From assembly GCA_964477295.1 (NCBI GenBank), contig CAYZEZ010000042.1, forward strand, positions 1-21,388: 21,388 nt of DNA, read 5' to 3'. The notes under the pieces are model-generated. The model was not told where the DNA came from. It worked only from the letters and a program-made list of their open reading frames with translations, and did no database searches. Shown piece by piece: positions 1 to 7,879 of the stretch. The first letter of the stretch is position 1, and each line of letters starts with the position of its first letter. This DNA comes from CAYZEZ01 sp964477295 (GTDB lineage: Bacteria > Bacteroidota > Bacteroidia > Bacteroidales > SM23-62). The position numbers and the translations under genes are program-made.

Positions 1-45
1 GATTAAAATAAAATCAATACAAATATAAGTATTAATATCGATTAA

Positions 46-309
46 CTATGATATGTCATCGGCCCCTTCCAGGGTATGAATAAAATAATGTTCACCTTCC
101 GGCACAAGCCGGTCCATGAAAGACTCAAAATCCTCTCTCACAGTTGGATCGGCATTCTCGTTTAAGGTTATACCTGCTGAGGTATGTTTTAGTAATACGT
201 TCAACAACCCGTTCGGTGGCAATTCTGGCAAATTTTTTGTGATATATTGCGTTATTAAATGATATCCCCTGCGAAAAGGAGGCAGTGAAATTTCTTTTTG
301 TACAATCAT
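46..309 (-). pseudogene. YjbQ/UPF0047-family protein, truncated at the C-terminus
   Basis: The 87 residues align by eye with the first two thirds of the YjbQ (UPF0047) family, a small beta-sandwich protein whose members can show weak thiamine-phosphate synthase activity. The family landmarks HTSAGITLNENADPTVRED (about residues 42-60) and HTLEGADD (about 78-85) are present. Family members are usually about 135-140 residues. This one stops (TAG) right after GADDIS, where relatives continue with a PxHIK segment and then the conserved glycine-rich and GTWQG...EHR strands. The roughly 45 bases left before the window edge are AT-rich, and none of the three frames resumes the family sequence, so this looks like a deletion or replacement of the 3' end, not a simple frameshift. 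The start is the ATG at 307-309. It is probably non-functional; a short functional form cannot be excluded. Confidence 0.75.
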
Positions 310-337
310 GGATAGAAATTTTTTATTAAACTGAACC

Positions 338-360
338 CGGCGAATTCATTGGCTTCGCCG
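338..360. other. Perfect 7-bp inverted repeat (hairpin)
   Basis: CGGCGAA at 338-344 pairs with TTCGCCG at 354-360 around a 9-nt loop. It is GC-rich in an otherwise AT-rich spacer and lies 29 bp upstream of the truncated yjbQ start. No T-run follows on either strand, so it is not a classical intrinsic terminator. It could be an operator, a 5'-UTR structure of the minus-strand gene, or part of a dispersed repeat together with the hairpin at 440-480. Confidence 0.45.
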
Positions 361-439
361 AACTCAGGAACTCGTCTGACCATAGCTTGCTGCGGGATTA
401 ACAGGCACAATATAAAATATATAAAAAATCGATGATTCC

Positions 440-480
440 CACTCCGCAGTGCCCCGATGGCTCTGGGAGCACCTGGAGTG
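440..480. other. Long imperfect hairpin followed by a T-run
   Basis: Three nested arms pair: CACTCC (440-445) with GGAGTG (475-480), GTGC (449-452) with GCAC (469-472), and CCC (453-455) with GGG (465-467), with only small internal loops and a 9-nt apex. On the plus strand a run of six T (494-499) lies 13 nt beyond the stem, and the next gene starts at 520 with TTG. It could be a leader attenuator, a leftover terminator or a repeat-element arm. The distance from stem to T-run is longer than in a standard terminator. Confidence 0.45.
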
Positions 481-519
481 AGGAGAGTCAATATTTTTTG
501 ATTATTTTTACGCCTTAAT

Positions 520-1152
520 TTGAAATTTTTGCATCGCAACCTTATTATACTATTCTTCTTGCTGTCTTTATCCCTGGGCGGATTTGCACAGAAACAGGAC
601 CTGATTCAACTTTCCGGTGTAATCAGAAACGAACGGTTGCAACCCCTGCAATTTACTCATATTCTTATAACAAATAAAAACAAGGGTACCATCAGTGATC
701 AGAAAGGGATGTTTTCATTCATAGTAGAACCTTACGACACAATTCTGTTTTCTTCTGTTGGCTATAAAAGGGTTGGCCTGATCATTCCCGATACATTAAA
801 AACATTCCACCTTGAACTGGATATTTATATGGAGACAGATACAATAATGATTGAAGAGGTTATTATCCTTCCATGGAAAACATATGAAGAATTTAAGGAA
901 GCATTTCTGGCTCTTGAACTTCCGGATGACGACATGAACCGGGCCTACAAAAATATCGCTCTCATCAAAACACAGATCTATTACTCCGGAACCCCCGATC
1001 CGGGGATGAACTACAAATATTTCCTTCAGGACCAGTACAATGAACTGTATACCAAGGGTCAGATGCCTTATTACAGCATATTTAATCCCATCAGGTGGGC
1101 AGAATTTTTTAAATACCTGGAGGAAGGAAAGTTCAAGAACAAAAATCGTTGA
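520..1152 (+). CDS. Secreted CarboxypepD_reg-like domain protein
   Basis: This 210-residue protein opens with a clear signal peptide (residues 1-23, hydrophobic core LIILFFLLSLSL, cleavage after GFAQ). It is followed by a CarboxypepD_reg-like fold at about 28-105, with the typical pattern of a 'GxI...L.FTHI...NKGTISD..G.F' strand set and a 'FSSVGYK' motif. The rest (about 110-210) is a polar region ending in a basic KNKNR tail, as in other Bacteroidota proteins of this class. These proteins lie in the periplasm or at the outer membrane and their role is not established. The start must be the TTG at 520: an in-frame TGA lies at 499-501 and no ATG occurs between. The TonB-dependent receptor follows 124 bp downstream on the same strand and also begins with a CarboxypepD_reg-like domain, so a shared role is plausible but unproven. 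Confidence 0.8.
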   Translation: MKFLHRNLIILFFLLSLSLGGFAQKQDLIQLSGVIRNERLQPLQFTHILITNKNKGTISDQKGMFSFIVEPYDTILFSSVGYKRVGLIIPDTLKTFHLELDIYMETDTIMIEEVIILPWKTYEEFKEAFLALELPDDDMNRAYKNIALIKTQIYYSGTPDPGMNYKYFLQDQYNELYTKGQMPYYSIFNPIRWAEFFKYLEEGKFKNKNR

Positions 1153-1276
1153 ATTACCAGGTTTTAAGAAATCTTCAAATCTGCAAGTCCTCCGCCTGCC
1201 AGTGAATAGTGTTACCTGTAAACACAATTAAATCAAAAAAATTCAGTTAATCAATAAAACAAATCCGACCGGGCTG

Positions 1277-3730
1277 ATGAAGTTCCGATTACTGATACTG
1301 ACGATTTTCCTGTACCTGCCTTCCATACTGATTGCCCAGGAGACCGCCACCATTTATGGAATTGTTAAGGACAACGACGAAACACCCATTTTCCTTGCCA
1401 ACGTGACTATTCCCGGAACCAGGTTCGGGATTGTCACTAAAACAGATGGATCATATGAATTGAAGGTCCCGGCCGGCAAAGAGATAAGGATTGTTTTTTC
1501 ATGCGTCGGCTATGAGCAGTCAGCGTTTGCCATTACACCGGAAGCAGGTTCCCGAAATGAAATTAACCAGGTATTACAGGTTTCAGTTACTCCATTGGAT
1601 GAAGTATCAGTGAGCGAAGAAATCGACAGGAGCACTACCATCACAAGGATCAACATAAAAACACTGAACAACCTGCCTACTGCCTCGGGTGGTGTGGAGG
1701 ATATGATTAAAACCCTGCCGGGAGTATCATCCACCAACGAACTGAGCTCCCAATATTCAGTAAGGGGAGGCAATTTCGATGAGAACCTGGTGTATGTAAA
1801 TGATATTGAAATATATCGTCCGTTCCTCATCCGGTCGGGGCAGCAGGAAGGAATGAGTTTCATAAATTCCGACATGGTTTCGTCCATCCGGTTCTCTTCC
1901 GGTGGTTTTGAAGCCTCATACGGTGATAAAATGTCATCTGTTCTTGATATAACTTACCGCCGACCCACAGAATTTGGTGGATCAGCCAATGCCAGCCTGT
2001 TGGGAGGAGGATTGCATCTCGAAGGAGCTTCTCAGAACCAACGGTTTACCCATATCAGCGCAGTCCGTTATAAAACATCACAATACCTGTTGCAAAGCCT
2101 GGAAACGAAAGGGGAATACATTCCAAATTTCATCGATTTTCAAACCTATATGACATACAACCTGACCGAGACATTCGAGATAAGTGTGCTGGGGAATATC
2201 GCCAGCAACAGCTACAAATTCATTCCTACCAACAGGACTACGAAGTTTGGGACTGTGGATGTACCCCTGAACCTGGTCATTTATTATGACGGACACGAAA
2301 CCGATCAGTTTGATACTTATTTTGGTGCATTTACAGCCCATTACAGGCCCAATTCAAACCTTTCCCTTAAACTGATCTCATCAGCCTATAACAGCCTCGA
2401 ACAGGAGACCTATGACATCCAGGGGCAGTACTGGATCAATCAGCTGGATAACAGGATTGGTTCGGAGAGCTATGGGGACAGTATTCTGAACATTGGTATC
2501 GGGACATTCCTGAATCATGCACGCAACTACCTGGATGCGCATGTCTATTCCCTAAGCCATACCGGTTCATATTCGTCAAACGGTCACAGGATCAAGTGGG
2601 GTATAAAATGGCAACAGGAAATAATCAATGACAAGCTGAGTGAATGGGAAATGGTGGATTCAGCAGGATATTCAATCCCGTTTTCTGATAATAAGGTAAT
2701 ACTTTCCGATGTGATCAAATCGGAAAACAATTTGCTGTCCAACAGGTATACTACCTACCTCCAGCATACCTATGTTATCAATTCCCGGGATATACGATAT
2801 TATCTGAACAGTGGAATACGGCTGAATTACTGGGATTACAACAATCAACTGCTTGTTAGTCCCAGGGTAACCGTTTCCATGAAGCCCGGCTGGGAAAGGA
2901 ATATGATGTTCCGGTTAGCTATGGGATACTATTATCAGCCTCCGTTTTATAAAGAACTCCGGTTCCCGGAAGGAGATATCAATCCGGAGATCCGGGCACA
3001 GAAGTCAATACATATTGTGGCAGGGGGTGATTATATATTTTCGGCCTGGACCAGGCCCTTTAAGTTCACCGTTGAACTGTACTATAAATACCTGGCAGAC
3101 CTGATTCCGTATAAGCTCGACAATGTAAGGATCCAATATGCTGCTGAAAACAATGCCAGTGGATATGCTGCAGGTATTGACTTAAAAATACACGGTGACT
3201 TTGTCCCCGGGGCGGAATCATGGGCCAGCCTGAGCCTGATGAGAACAGTGGAAGATATTTCAAACGATTTCTATTATAATGACATTGGACAAAAGAAAGC
3301 AATAGGATCATACCCCAGGCCAACAGATCAGCGACTAAGCTTTGGGTTGTTCTTTCAGGACTATTTCCCCAACCAGCCGGATTACAAGGTTCATCTGAAT
3401 GTATTATTTGGGACCGGACTTCCTTTCAGTGCACCGGGCATTGACAGGTACGACCAGGTATTCAGAATGCCTTCCTATAGCCGAGTTGATATTGGCTTCT
3501 CGAGGGCCATTGTCAAAGAAGAATCCCAATTAAAGGAAGGAAGATCAAGCCGGCTTTTCCGCAGCATCTGGATATCGGGTGAAATATTTAATTTACTCGG
3601 CATTAAAAATACCATATCCTACCTTTGGGTGAAAACCGTATCCAACCAGGATAGTTTTGCTGGTGAGTTTGCCGTACCCAATTACCTGACTTCCCGCCGC
3701 TTTAATATTAAATTATCTGCAAAATTCTAA
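1277..3730 (+). CDS. TonB-dependent outer-membrane receptor with CarboxypepD_reg-like domain
   Basis: This 817-residue protein has a signal peptide (1-21, ending LIAQ), an N-terminal CarboxypepD_reg-like domain (about 22-105, with FSCVGYE near 75), a TonB plug (about 115-225, with KTLPGVSS, YSVRGGNFDENLVYVND and FSSGGFEASYGDKMSSVLDI), and then a long alternating-strand beta-barrel ending in a C-terminal KLSAKF with terminal phenylalanine. It should import a ligand across the outer membrane using TonB/ExbBD energy. The substrate is not readable. No SusD-like lipoprotein or glycan-degrading enzyme is nearby, so it is not a standard Sus pair. It is somewhat shorter than most SusC proteins (about 1000 residues) and resembles the shorter Bacteroidota class with a 'YRPFLIRSGQQEG' plug motif. 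The ATG at 1277 gives the intact signal peptide. No Shine-Dalgarno sequence is visible, as usual for the phylum. Confidence 0.95.
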   Translation: MKFRLLILTIFLYLPSILIAQETATIYGIVKDNDETPIFLANVTIPGTRFGIVTKTDGSYELKVPAGKEIRIVFSCVGYEQSAFAITPEAGSRNEINQVLQVSVTPLDEVSVSEEIDRSTTITRINIKTLNNLPTASGGVEDMIKTLPGVSSTNELSSQYSVRGGNFDENLVYVNDIEIYRPFLIRSGQQEGMSFINSDMVSSIRFSSGGFEASYGDKMSSVLDITYRRPTEFGGSANASLLGGGLHLEGASQNQRFTHISAVRYKTSQYLLQSLETKGEYIPNFIDFQTYMTYNLTETFEISVLGNIASNSYKFIPTNRTTKFGTVDVPLNLVIYYDGHETDQFDTYFGAFTAHYRPNSNLSLKLISSAYNSLEQETYDIQGQYWINQLDNRIGSESYGDSILNIGIGTFLNHARNYLDAHVYSLSHTGSYSSNGHRIKWGIKWQQEIINDKLSEWEMVDSAGYSIPFSDNKVILSDVIKSENNLLSNRYTTYLQHTYVINSRDIRYYLNSGIRLNYWDYNNQLLVSPRVTVSMKPGWERNMMFRLAMGYYYQPPFYKELRFPEGDINPEIRAQKSIHIVAGGDYIFSAWTRPFKFTVELYYKYLADLIPYKLDNVRIQYAAENNASGYAAGIDLKIHGDFVPGAESWASLSLMRTVEDISNDFYYNDIGQKKAIGSYPRPTDQRLSFGLFFQDYFPNQPDYKVHLNVLFGTGLPFSAPGIDRYDQVFRMPSYSRVDIGFSRAIVKEESQLKEGRSSRLFRSIWISGEIFNLLGIKNTISYLWVKTVSNQDSFAGEFAVPNYLTSRRFNIKLSAKF

Positions 3731-3801
3731 TAAGAACTAATCATTTTCACACCTACATCAGAATACTGGCAAGTATCATAATATTAGCCTGTCAATTCAC
3801 C

Positions 3802-4878
3802 TCATTCTCCCCACCCTGTCAGCTTCAAAGCTTTAGTTGGAATACTTAATGAATCAACCAGATCAAGTGTAATCAGGTCGAACCGATACATGTATGATTC
3901 AGATCCAAGCGTATCCCTTGAAACAGCAAGGTAGTATTCATATGTTGAAAATAAATTGCTTATGTTTTTATTGATCAATATCGACATCTCTACTGGATCA
4001 CTCATGCTAAGGGAATATATTTTATTGTTGACATAGGATGCCAGAATTTTTTCCCCATTAATTTCCTCAGGAAACCAAAACAGATTCTCAGGAATGATAT
4101 TTGTAGATTCAAACGGAAAGGATCTTATCACTTTTTCGGTTATCAGATCAAATAATACAATTGATGCAGGAATAATAGAATTGCCTTTGCATAGGATTGC
4201 CAATCCTTTATGATAATATTCATCATAATGAATAGTCATTTCTACAAAGTCTACCGGCCTTATTCCGATATTAAAACTATCCAGCTTATGTAAAATAGAG
4301 AGTGTATTTCGTTGATAGTAAAACTTTTCTATTATAGAATCATTGATGAGGTTTCCGTCACTGAAAACATACAAATAATTTTCTGTTCTGTAAATTTTAC
4401 CCGCCTCCATTCCAGTATGTAAGGTTTTTTCGATTCTCTTTTCATTTAAATCAACTATTGCGATACCTCCTGTATTTTTATCACCAAATGAAACCAGACA
4501 ATACCCATACAATCTATAAATATCACGTGGTTTTTCAATTTCCAGGACTCCTTCTGAAATAAAATTCAATAAATCAATAAATTCGATCTTATTATCCTTT
4601 TGAAAGGAGATTAATCCATTTCTGTCAGCATAAAATGAATGAATTCCATTTCCCAGCGGTTTCCCATTCTGATAGGTATAAATACCTGGGTAAACCTTGT
4701 TAACCTCTGGGGAATAATAACTGATCGATTGATCATATAATATAAATAGTCCGTTCTGAAATCCGGTAAATGAGATTCCTTCAAGCATTCTTGTATATTC
4801 AATTTTCTCAATTTCACAGGATGATAATAACAAGATTAATAATACTGTTATAACGATGGGGTATTTCGATGGTACCAT
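3802..4878 (-). CDS. Hypothetical lipoprotein, possibly propeller-like
   Basis: This 358-residue protein begins with a lipoprotein signal: a hydrophobic stretch ending in the lipobox LLSSC with the lipidated cysteine at 21, followed by EIEK. The mature part consists of repeated short beta-strand/turn units with aromatic-glycine motifs (for example YDQSISYY, RLYGYCLVSFGD, NYLYVFSDGNL, EYYLAVSRDTLG), which suggests a beta-propeller-type fold, but I do not recognise a named family. It is the last gene of the minus-strand run led by the ECF sigma factor; its ATG lies 11 bp after the stop of the preceding barrel-like gene, so it is very probably co-transcribed. No catalytic motif is visible. It faces the TonB receptor gene tail to tail across 71 bp with no convincing terminator. 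Confidence 0.75.
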   Translation of the reverse strand: MVPSKYPIVITVLLILLLSSCEIEKIEYTRMLEGISFTGFQNGLFILYDQSISYYSPEVNKVYPGIYTYQNGKPLGNGIHSFYADRNGLISFQKDNKIEFIDLLNFISEGVLEIEKPRDIYRLYGYCLVSFGDKNTGGIAIVDLNEKRIEKTLHTGMEAGKIYRTENYLYVFSDGNLINDSIIEKFYYQRNTLSILHKLDSFNIGIRPVDFVEMTIHYDEYYHKGLAILCKGNSIIPASIVLFDLITEKVIRSFPFESTNIIPENLFWFPEEINGEKILASYVNNKIYSLSMSDPVEMSILINKNISNLFSTYEYYLAVSRDTLGSESYMYRFDLITLDLVDSLSIPTKALKLTGWGE

Positions 4879-4889
4879 ATCTGTTGAAT

Positions 4890-5576
4890 TTATTTAATAA
4901 TATAACCAATAGAAAACTGAAGGTATAGAAACTCGAATTTCCTTGGTGAACCAGTCCACTTCCTTATTTGGATCCCACCATTTATGTCGAAGTTAAAATT
5001 TCTCCAAAAAGTGCGTTGCAATCCGTATCCAATCCTTACGCCAGGTTTAATTGTAATTTCACTGGTAGACTTAATTAACCAAATCCCTTTATTAAAATCC
5101 CAATAGTAGTCTTCTTGCCAGAAAGGTCGATATTGGAGCCAAAAATACGGAGAGATGAGAAAATAGTTTGCTGAGAAGTTATTACCAGTAAGACCCTTGC
5201 TCATACGGTTATTCAAATTATGGTAGTACCTGTAACCAATCTCAAATTCAAGTCTGGCATCCGTGACATAGTATCCTGAAAATATAGGCCAATCATCGGC
5301 AACTAAAAAACTTAATCCTGCACCAAGAGAATGATTATTATATAACTTATATTCAAATGTAGAGCCGAGACCATATCTGATCATACGATGATCTGCATTC
5401 ATTATACTCCCTTTGCCATTTAAATAAATGGCCATTGAACGATCTCTGTATTTTCCATTCACACTATAACCGTTATCATTTGAAGACAGCTTAAGAGTAT
5501 CTTTCTGTCCAAAAGACTGAATAAATGGAGATATGCAGAAAAGAATTATAATCCCTGTATTAATTGCATTTCTCAT
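4890..5576 (-). CDS. Putative outer-membrane beta-barrel protein
   Basis: This 228-residue protein has a signal peptide (about 1-23, core IIILFCISPFI, cleavage near SFGQ) and then regularly spaced amphipathic aromatic-rich strands (GYRYYHNL, YFWLQYRPFW, GVRIGYGLQ, FDINGGIQIRKW) ending in LYLQFSIGYIIK. The pattern is that of a small outer-membrane barrel of 8-10 strands. No specific family is recognised. Its start overlaps the end of the upstream DUF4097-like gene by 17 bp, which supports translational coupling in one operon with the sigma and anti-sigma genes. It may be a product made when the operon is switched on, or part of the sensing apparatus; the sequence does not say which. Confidence 0.75.
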   Translation of the reverse strand: MRNAINTGIIILFCISPFIQSFGQKDTLKLSSNDNGYSVNGKYRDRSMAIYLNGKGSIMNADHRMIRYGLGSTFEYKLYNNHSLGAGLSFLVADDWPIFSGYYVTDARLEFEIGYRYYHNLNNRMSKGLTGNNFSANYFLISPYFWLQYRPFWQEDYYWDFNKGIWLIKSTSEITIKPGVRIGYGLQRTFWRNFNFDINGGIQIRKWTGSPRKFEFLYLQFSIGYIIK

Positions 5577-6474
5577 TTTTATGGAGTTTTATCGCATTAT
5601 TAGTCGTCAATATTTCAATTAGTCGATAGTTATCCTCCGAACGGTAAACCACCTTTTCCTTTGAATTAACCTGGAATGGAAATTGCCTGAAACCAGGATC
5701 CAGTTCAACTGTGGCATTTTCTGCAGTCAGCTCATAATTAAACCGGTTAATTTCTTTCATCATTACATCAATTTCACTATAAGTTGAATTTACAGTCAGG
5801 AAATCCAGTCCTTCCCCTGGTTCTAAGATTATGGTACCTACTTTGTTATTCACTTTAACCTGACCATTGATGTTCTTCAGGATGATATCCGAATTAGAGG
5901 AGAAAATTTCAAAATTTCCTGAAAAATTATTCATTTGAATATCACAGAGGGTGGCAAAGACGCGGAACTGACCTTTAACTCTATTGAGTCGAATATCCCC
6001 GTATTTATTGTTAAGATTTACAAACGCTTCCAGGTCGTCAACGGAACAAGATCCATACTCGTTGTTGATCACCAGGTTGACTTTTTCAGGAAGGAACACC
6101 TGGTAGTCAACAGTTACTATCGATTGTATTATTTCAGTCCCGGGAGGCAATGAAAAGAAGTTGCTCATGTTGATTCCGGAGACCGTTTTTAAGAAGTTAA
6201 ACCGTGAATATTCTAATTCTTTCCCGGCCATTTCAGGATCCTTGTTTTGAAATGTGATCCTTGTTTTTACCCAAACCATCTGCTTATCCCATCGGGTTAT
6301 TTTCAGATTGGCTTTTTTTGAATTGATATTAATGATCCTGTTTTTACCAATAATCGCTGAGTCTGTGTATTCCTTATATATTTCCGCGGATGATGACTGA
6401 ACCGGATCAGGCATCAACAATAAAACACATCCTGTTAAGAGAATGAAAGCATGTATATGCATTCTATTCAACAT
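5560..6474 (-). CDS. Periplasmic DUF4097-like (putative adhesin/beta-helix) protein
   Basis: This 304-residue exported protein has a signal peptide (hydrophobic core AFILLTGCVLLLM, about 9-21, cleavage near VQSSSA). The mature chain carries the repeating 'NxYGDI / NxxGxV / STYSEIDV' pattern at about 125-245 (NNEYGSCSVDDL, NNKYGDIRLNRVKG, SSNSDIILKNINGQ, NNKVGTIILE, NSTYSEIDVMM). This is typical of the DUF4097/DUF2807-type right-handed beta-structure found beside ECF sigma factors in Bacteroidota. It overlaps the anti-sigma-like gene by 11 bp if the first ATG is used. The second ATG, at codon 5 (6460-6462), would avoid the overlap and gives an equally good signal peptide. Its role in the envelope is unknown. 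Confidence 0.8.
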   Translation of the reverse strand: MLNRMHIHAFILLTGCVLLLMPDPVQSSSAEIYKEYTDSAIIGKNRIININSKKANLKITRWDKQMVWVKTRITFQNKDPEMAGKELEYSRFNFLKTVSGINMSNFFSLPPGTEIIQSIVTVDYQVFLPEKVNLVINNEYGSCSVDDLEAFVNLNNKYGDIRLNRVKGQFRVFATLCDIQMNNFSGNFEIFSSNSDIILKNINGQVKVNNKVGTIILEPGEGLDFLTVNSTYSEIDVMMKEINRFNYELTAENATVELDPGFRQFPFQVNSKEKVVYRSEDNYRLIEILTTNNAIKLHKNEKCN

Positions 6475-7015
6475 ACTCGATTATCTGGAATTTAAGAAGC
6501 TTTATCTGATTGTCAATTCTCTCGTTTACCCTCATGATATCTGCATCGGCCGGATTGGAAAATATGGAATTGGCCACTTCTGATTTTACATTGTACAGGT
6601 TGAGTATCTCCGATTTCAATTCAATGAAACCGGCCTCGCTGCATTTAGGTGGATTCATTGAGCAAATACGGGTCAGAAAGGACTCAACCGATTCTTCGTT
6701 GTTCAGGTCAGTAACTCCTGGTAATCCTTTATGAGAAATGTTTTGATATACGAGAATAGTTGAAACACAAATAATGATGGCAGCGGCTACTCCGCTGAGG
6801 TATGTGTAAATTTTTCGTGTATTGATCCGCAATGTGTACTCTGCAATATTTTCCTGTAATAAGGCCCAAAGGTCTTTCCCGGGATCTTCCTGAATCAGAT
6901 CCCGGATAGCCCTGGCCAGTGCTTCCCTGTTATGCTCCTGGTAGAGACCATCCGTCTTAATACCGGCCTCTATATGCTGCCATAGCCGCTCTTTTGCAGG
7001 ATCTGATTTTTTCAT
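6464..7015 (-). CDS. Membrane anti-sigma-factor-like protein
   Basis: This 183-residue protein has a cytoplasmic, charged N-terminal part (1-68), one transmembrane helix (about 70-90, YLSGVAAAIIICVSTILVY) and an extracytoplasmic C-terminal part. That part has two cysteines seven residues apart (CSMNPPKC) followed by a helical, coiled-coil-like tail (SEAGFIELKSEILNLY...RIDNQIKLLKFQI). This layout and its position 15 bp after the ECF sigma gene match the membrane-bound anti-sigma proteins of Bacteroidota, which hold the sigma factor at the membrane until an envelope signal arrives. The N-terminal region has no recognisable zinc-binding HxxxCxxC motif. The cysteine pair could form a redox-sensitive disulfide (inference). 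The function is assigned mostly from architecture and context. Confidence 0.75.
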   Translation of the reverse strand: MKKSDPAKERLWQHIEAGIKTDGLYQEHNREALARAIRDLIQEDPGKDLWALLQENIAEYTLRINTRKIYTYLSGVAAAIIICVSTILVYQNISHKGLPGVTDLNNEESVESFLTRICSMNPPKCSEAGFIELKSEILNLYNVKSEVANSIFSNPADADIMRVNERIDNQIKLLKFQIIEYVE

Positions 7016-7030
7016 AATTGGTTAGAATTT

Positions 7031-7579
7031 TCACCTTTTATCATTGCTGTTTTCCAGGTTCATTATACCTGCCAACTTTTTCTGAAGGCTTTTTTTTGCA
7101 TGATAAAGCTGAGATTTTGATGTGCCTTCCGATATATGCATCATTTGCGCCACTTCTTTATGCGAATACCCCTCTATCTCCACAAGTGTAAATACAATCC
7201 TGAATCCATCGGGCAGGTCCATGATCGCTTTATGAAGATAATCTCCGGAAAGATCATCGGGCCATATTACTGGTTCTTTAAAAGATCCATGTGGACCAGA
7301 ATCAAAGTGGTTTTGCTTTTTTTTACGTAATGCTTCACGAATAAGGATCTTTTTTATCCAAGACCCCAGGGTGCTTTTGAATTGAAACTGGGGGAGGTTA
7401 TTAAAAACAAGGATGAACGTTTCCTGAACCACATCGTATGCTGTATCTTCTTCACCTACTATCCTTAACGCAATATTAAACATTGCCCTGTAATATTTTT
7501 CAAACAGCTCTTTCTGAGCCATTCTATCATTCTTAAGACATTTTTTAACTAATTGCTTATCGTAGGAATGAAAAAACAT
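7031..7579 (-). CDS. ECF-family RNA polymerase sigma factor
   Basis: This 182-residue protein shows sigma region 2 at about 25-95 (YYRAMFNIALRIVGEEDTAYDVVQETF with the core-binding DVVQETF motif, then STLGSWIKKILIREALRKKK) and region 4 at about 118-168 (LPDGFRIVFTLVEIEGYSHKEVAQ followed by the helix-turn-helix ISEGTSKSQLYHAKKSLQKKL). There is no sigma 1.1 or region 3, as in group-4 (ECF) sigma factors. It is the first gene of a five-gene minus-strand run and is expected to drive its own operon when released by the downstream anti-sigma-like protein. The ATG at 7577-7579 gives a normal N-terminus. An inverted repeat lies 35-54 bp upstream (7614-7633). Confidence 0.95.
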   Translation of the reverse strand: MFFHSYDKQLVKKCLKNDRMAQKELFEKYYRAMFNIALRIVGEEDTAYDVVQETFILVFNNLPQFQFKSTLGSWIKKILIREALRKKKQNHFDSGPHGSFKEPVIWPDDLSGDYLHKAIMDLPDGFRIVFTLVEIEGYSHKEVAQMMHISEGTSKSQLYHAKKSLQKKLAGIMNLENSNDKR

Positions 7580-7613
7580 AAATATATTCTCTGAAATAAA
7601 GAGGGAATTTCAA

Positions 7614-7633
7614 AGGTTATGGTTGTATAACCT
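7614..7633. promoter_or_regulatory. Inverted repeat AGGTTAT-N6-ATAACCT upstream of ECF sigma gene
   Basis: AGGTTAT (7614-7620) and ATAACCT (7627-7633) are perfect inverted copies separated by 6 bp. They lie 35-54 bp upstream of the sigma start, in the expected promoter or 5'-UTR zone. It could be an operator for a dimeric regulator or a leader hairpin. The call rests on symmetry and position only. Confidence 0.35.
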
Positions 7634-7879
7634 GATGAAAATTATAAATATTTCACCATATATATACTATCTGAGGCAAATTATTGACAATTATTAGGAT
7701 AAACGAATTATTCATCTATCGAAAGGAATTACTAATAAATTTCAGGCAAGTAAAGCACAATATTTACAAAGTATACACATTTCTGTTACTCCTGTTTCCC
7801 GGCTAATTTTATACATTCTTTATTAACCGGATATTGAAAAGATTCTTCTCCTAAGTTCTCCCTCCATAAAAGAATTATC

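Noticed and set aside
306..539. A 77-codon minus-strand ORF with a hydrophobic stretch in the yjbQ-proximal spacer
   Set aside because: It runs through both hairpins, has no recognisable domain or signal peptide at its start, and its 5' end overlaps the signal-peptide codons of the gene at 520.
796..1231. ORFs on both strands overlapping the end of the CarboxypepD_reg-like gene
   Set aside because: They lie in other frames of a gene with good signal peptide and domain evidence and show no family features. The plus-strand one (1040-1231) is cysteine- and arginine-rich without motifs.
1228..1265. TTAAATC, GTTAATC and ACAAATC words before the TonB receptor, like the rocD leader heptamers
   Set aside because: They are spaced 18 and 13 bp apart, not in multiples of seven, so AT-rich chance is enough.
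3763..3776. ATACT-GGCA-AGTAT hairpin between the TonB receptor and the lipoprotein gene, as a terminator
   Set aside because: The stem is only 5 bp, AT-rich and not followed by a T-run on either strand.
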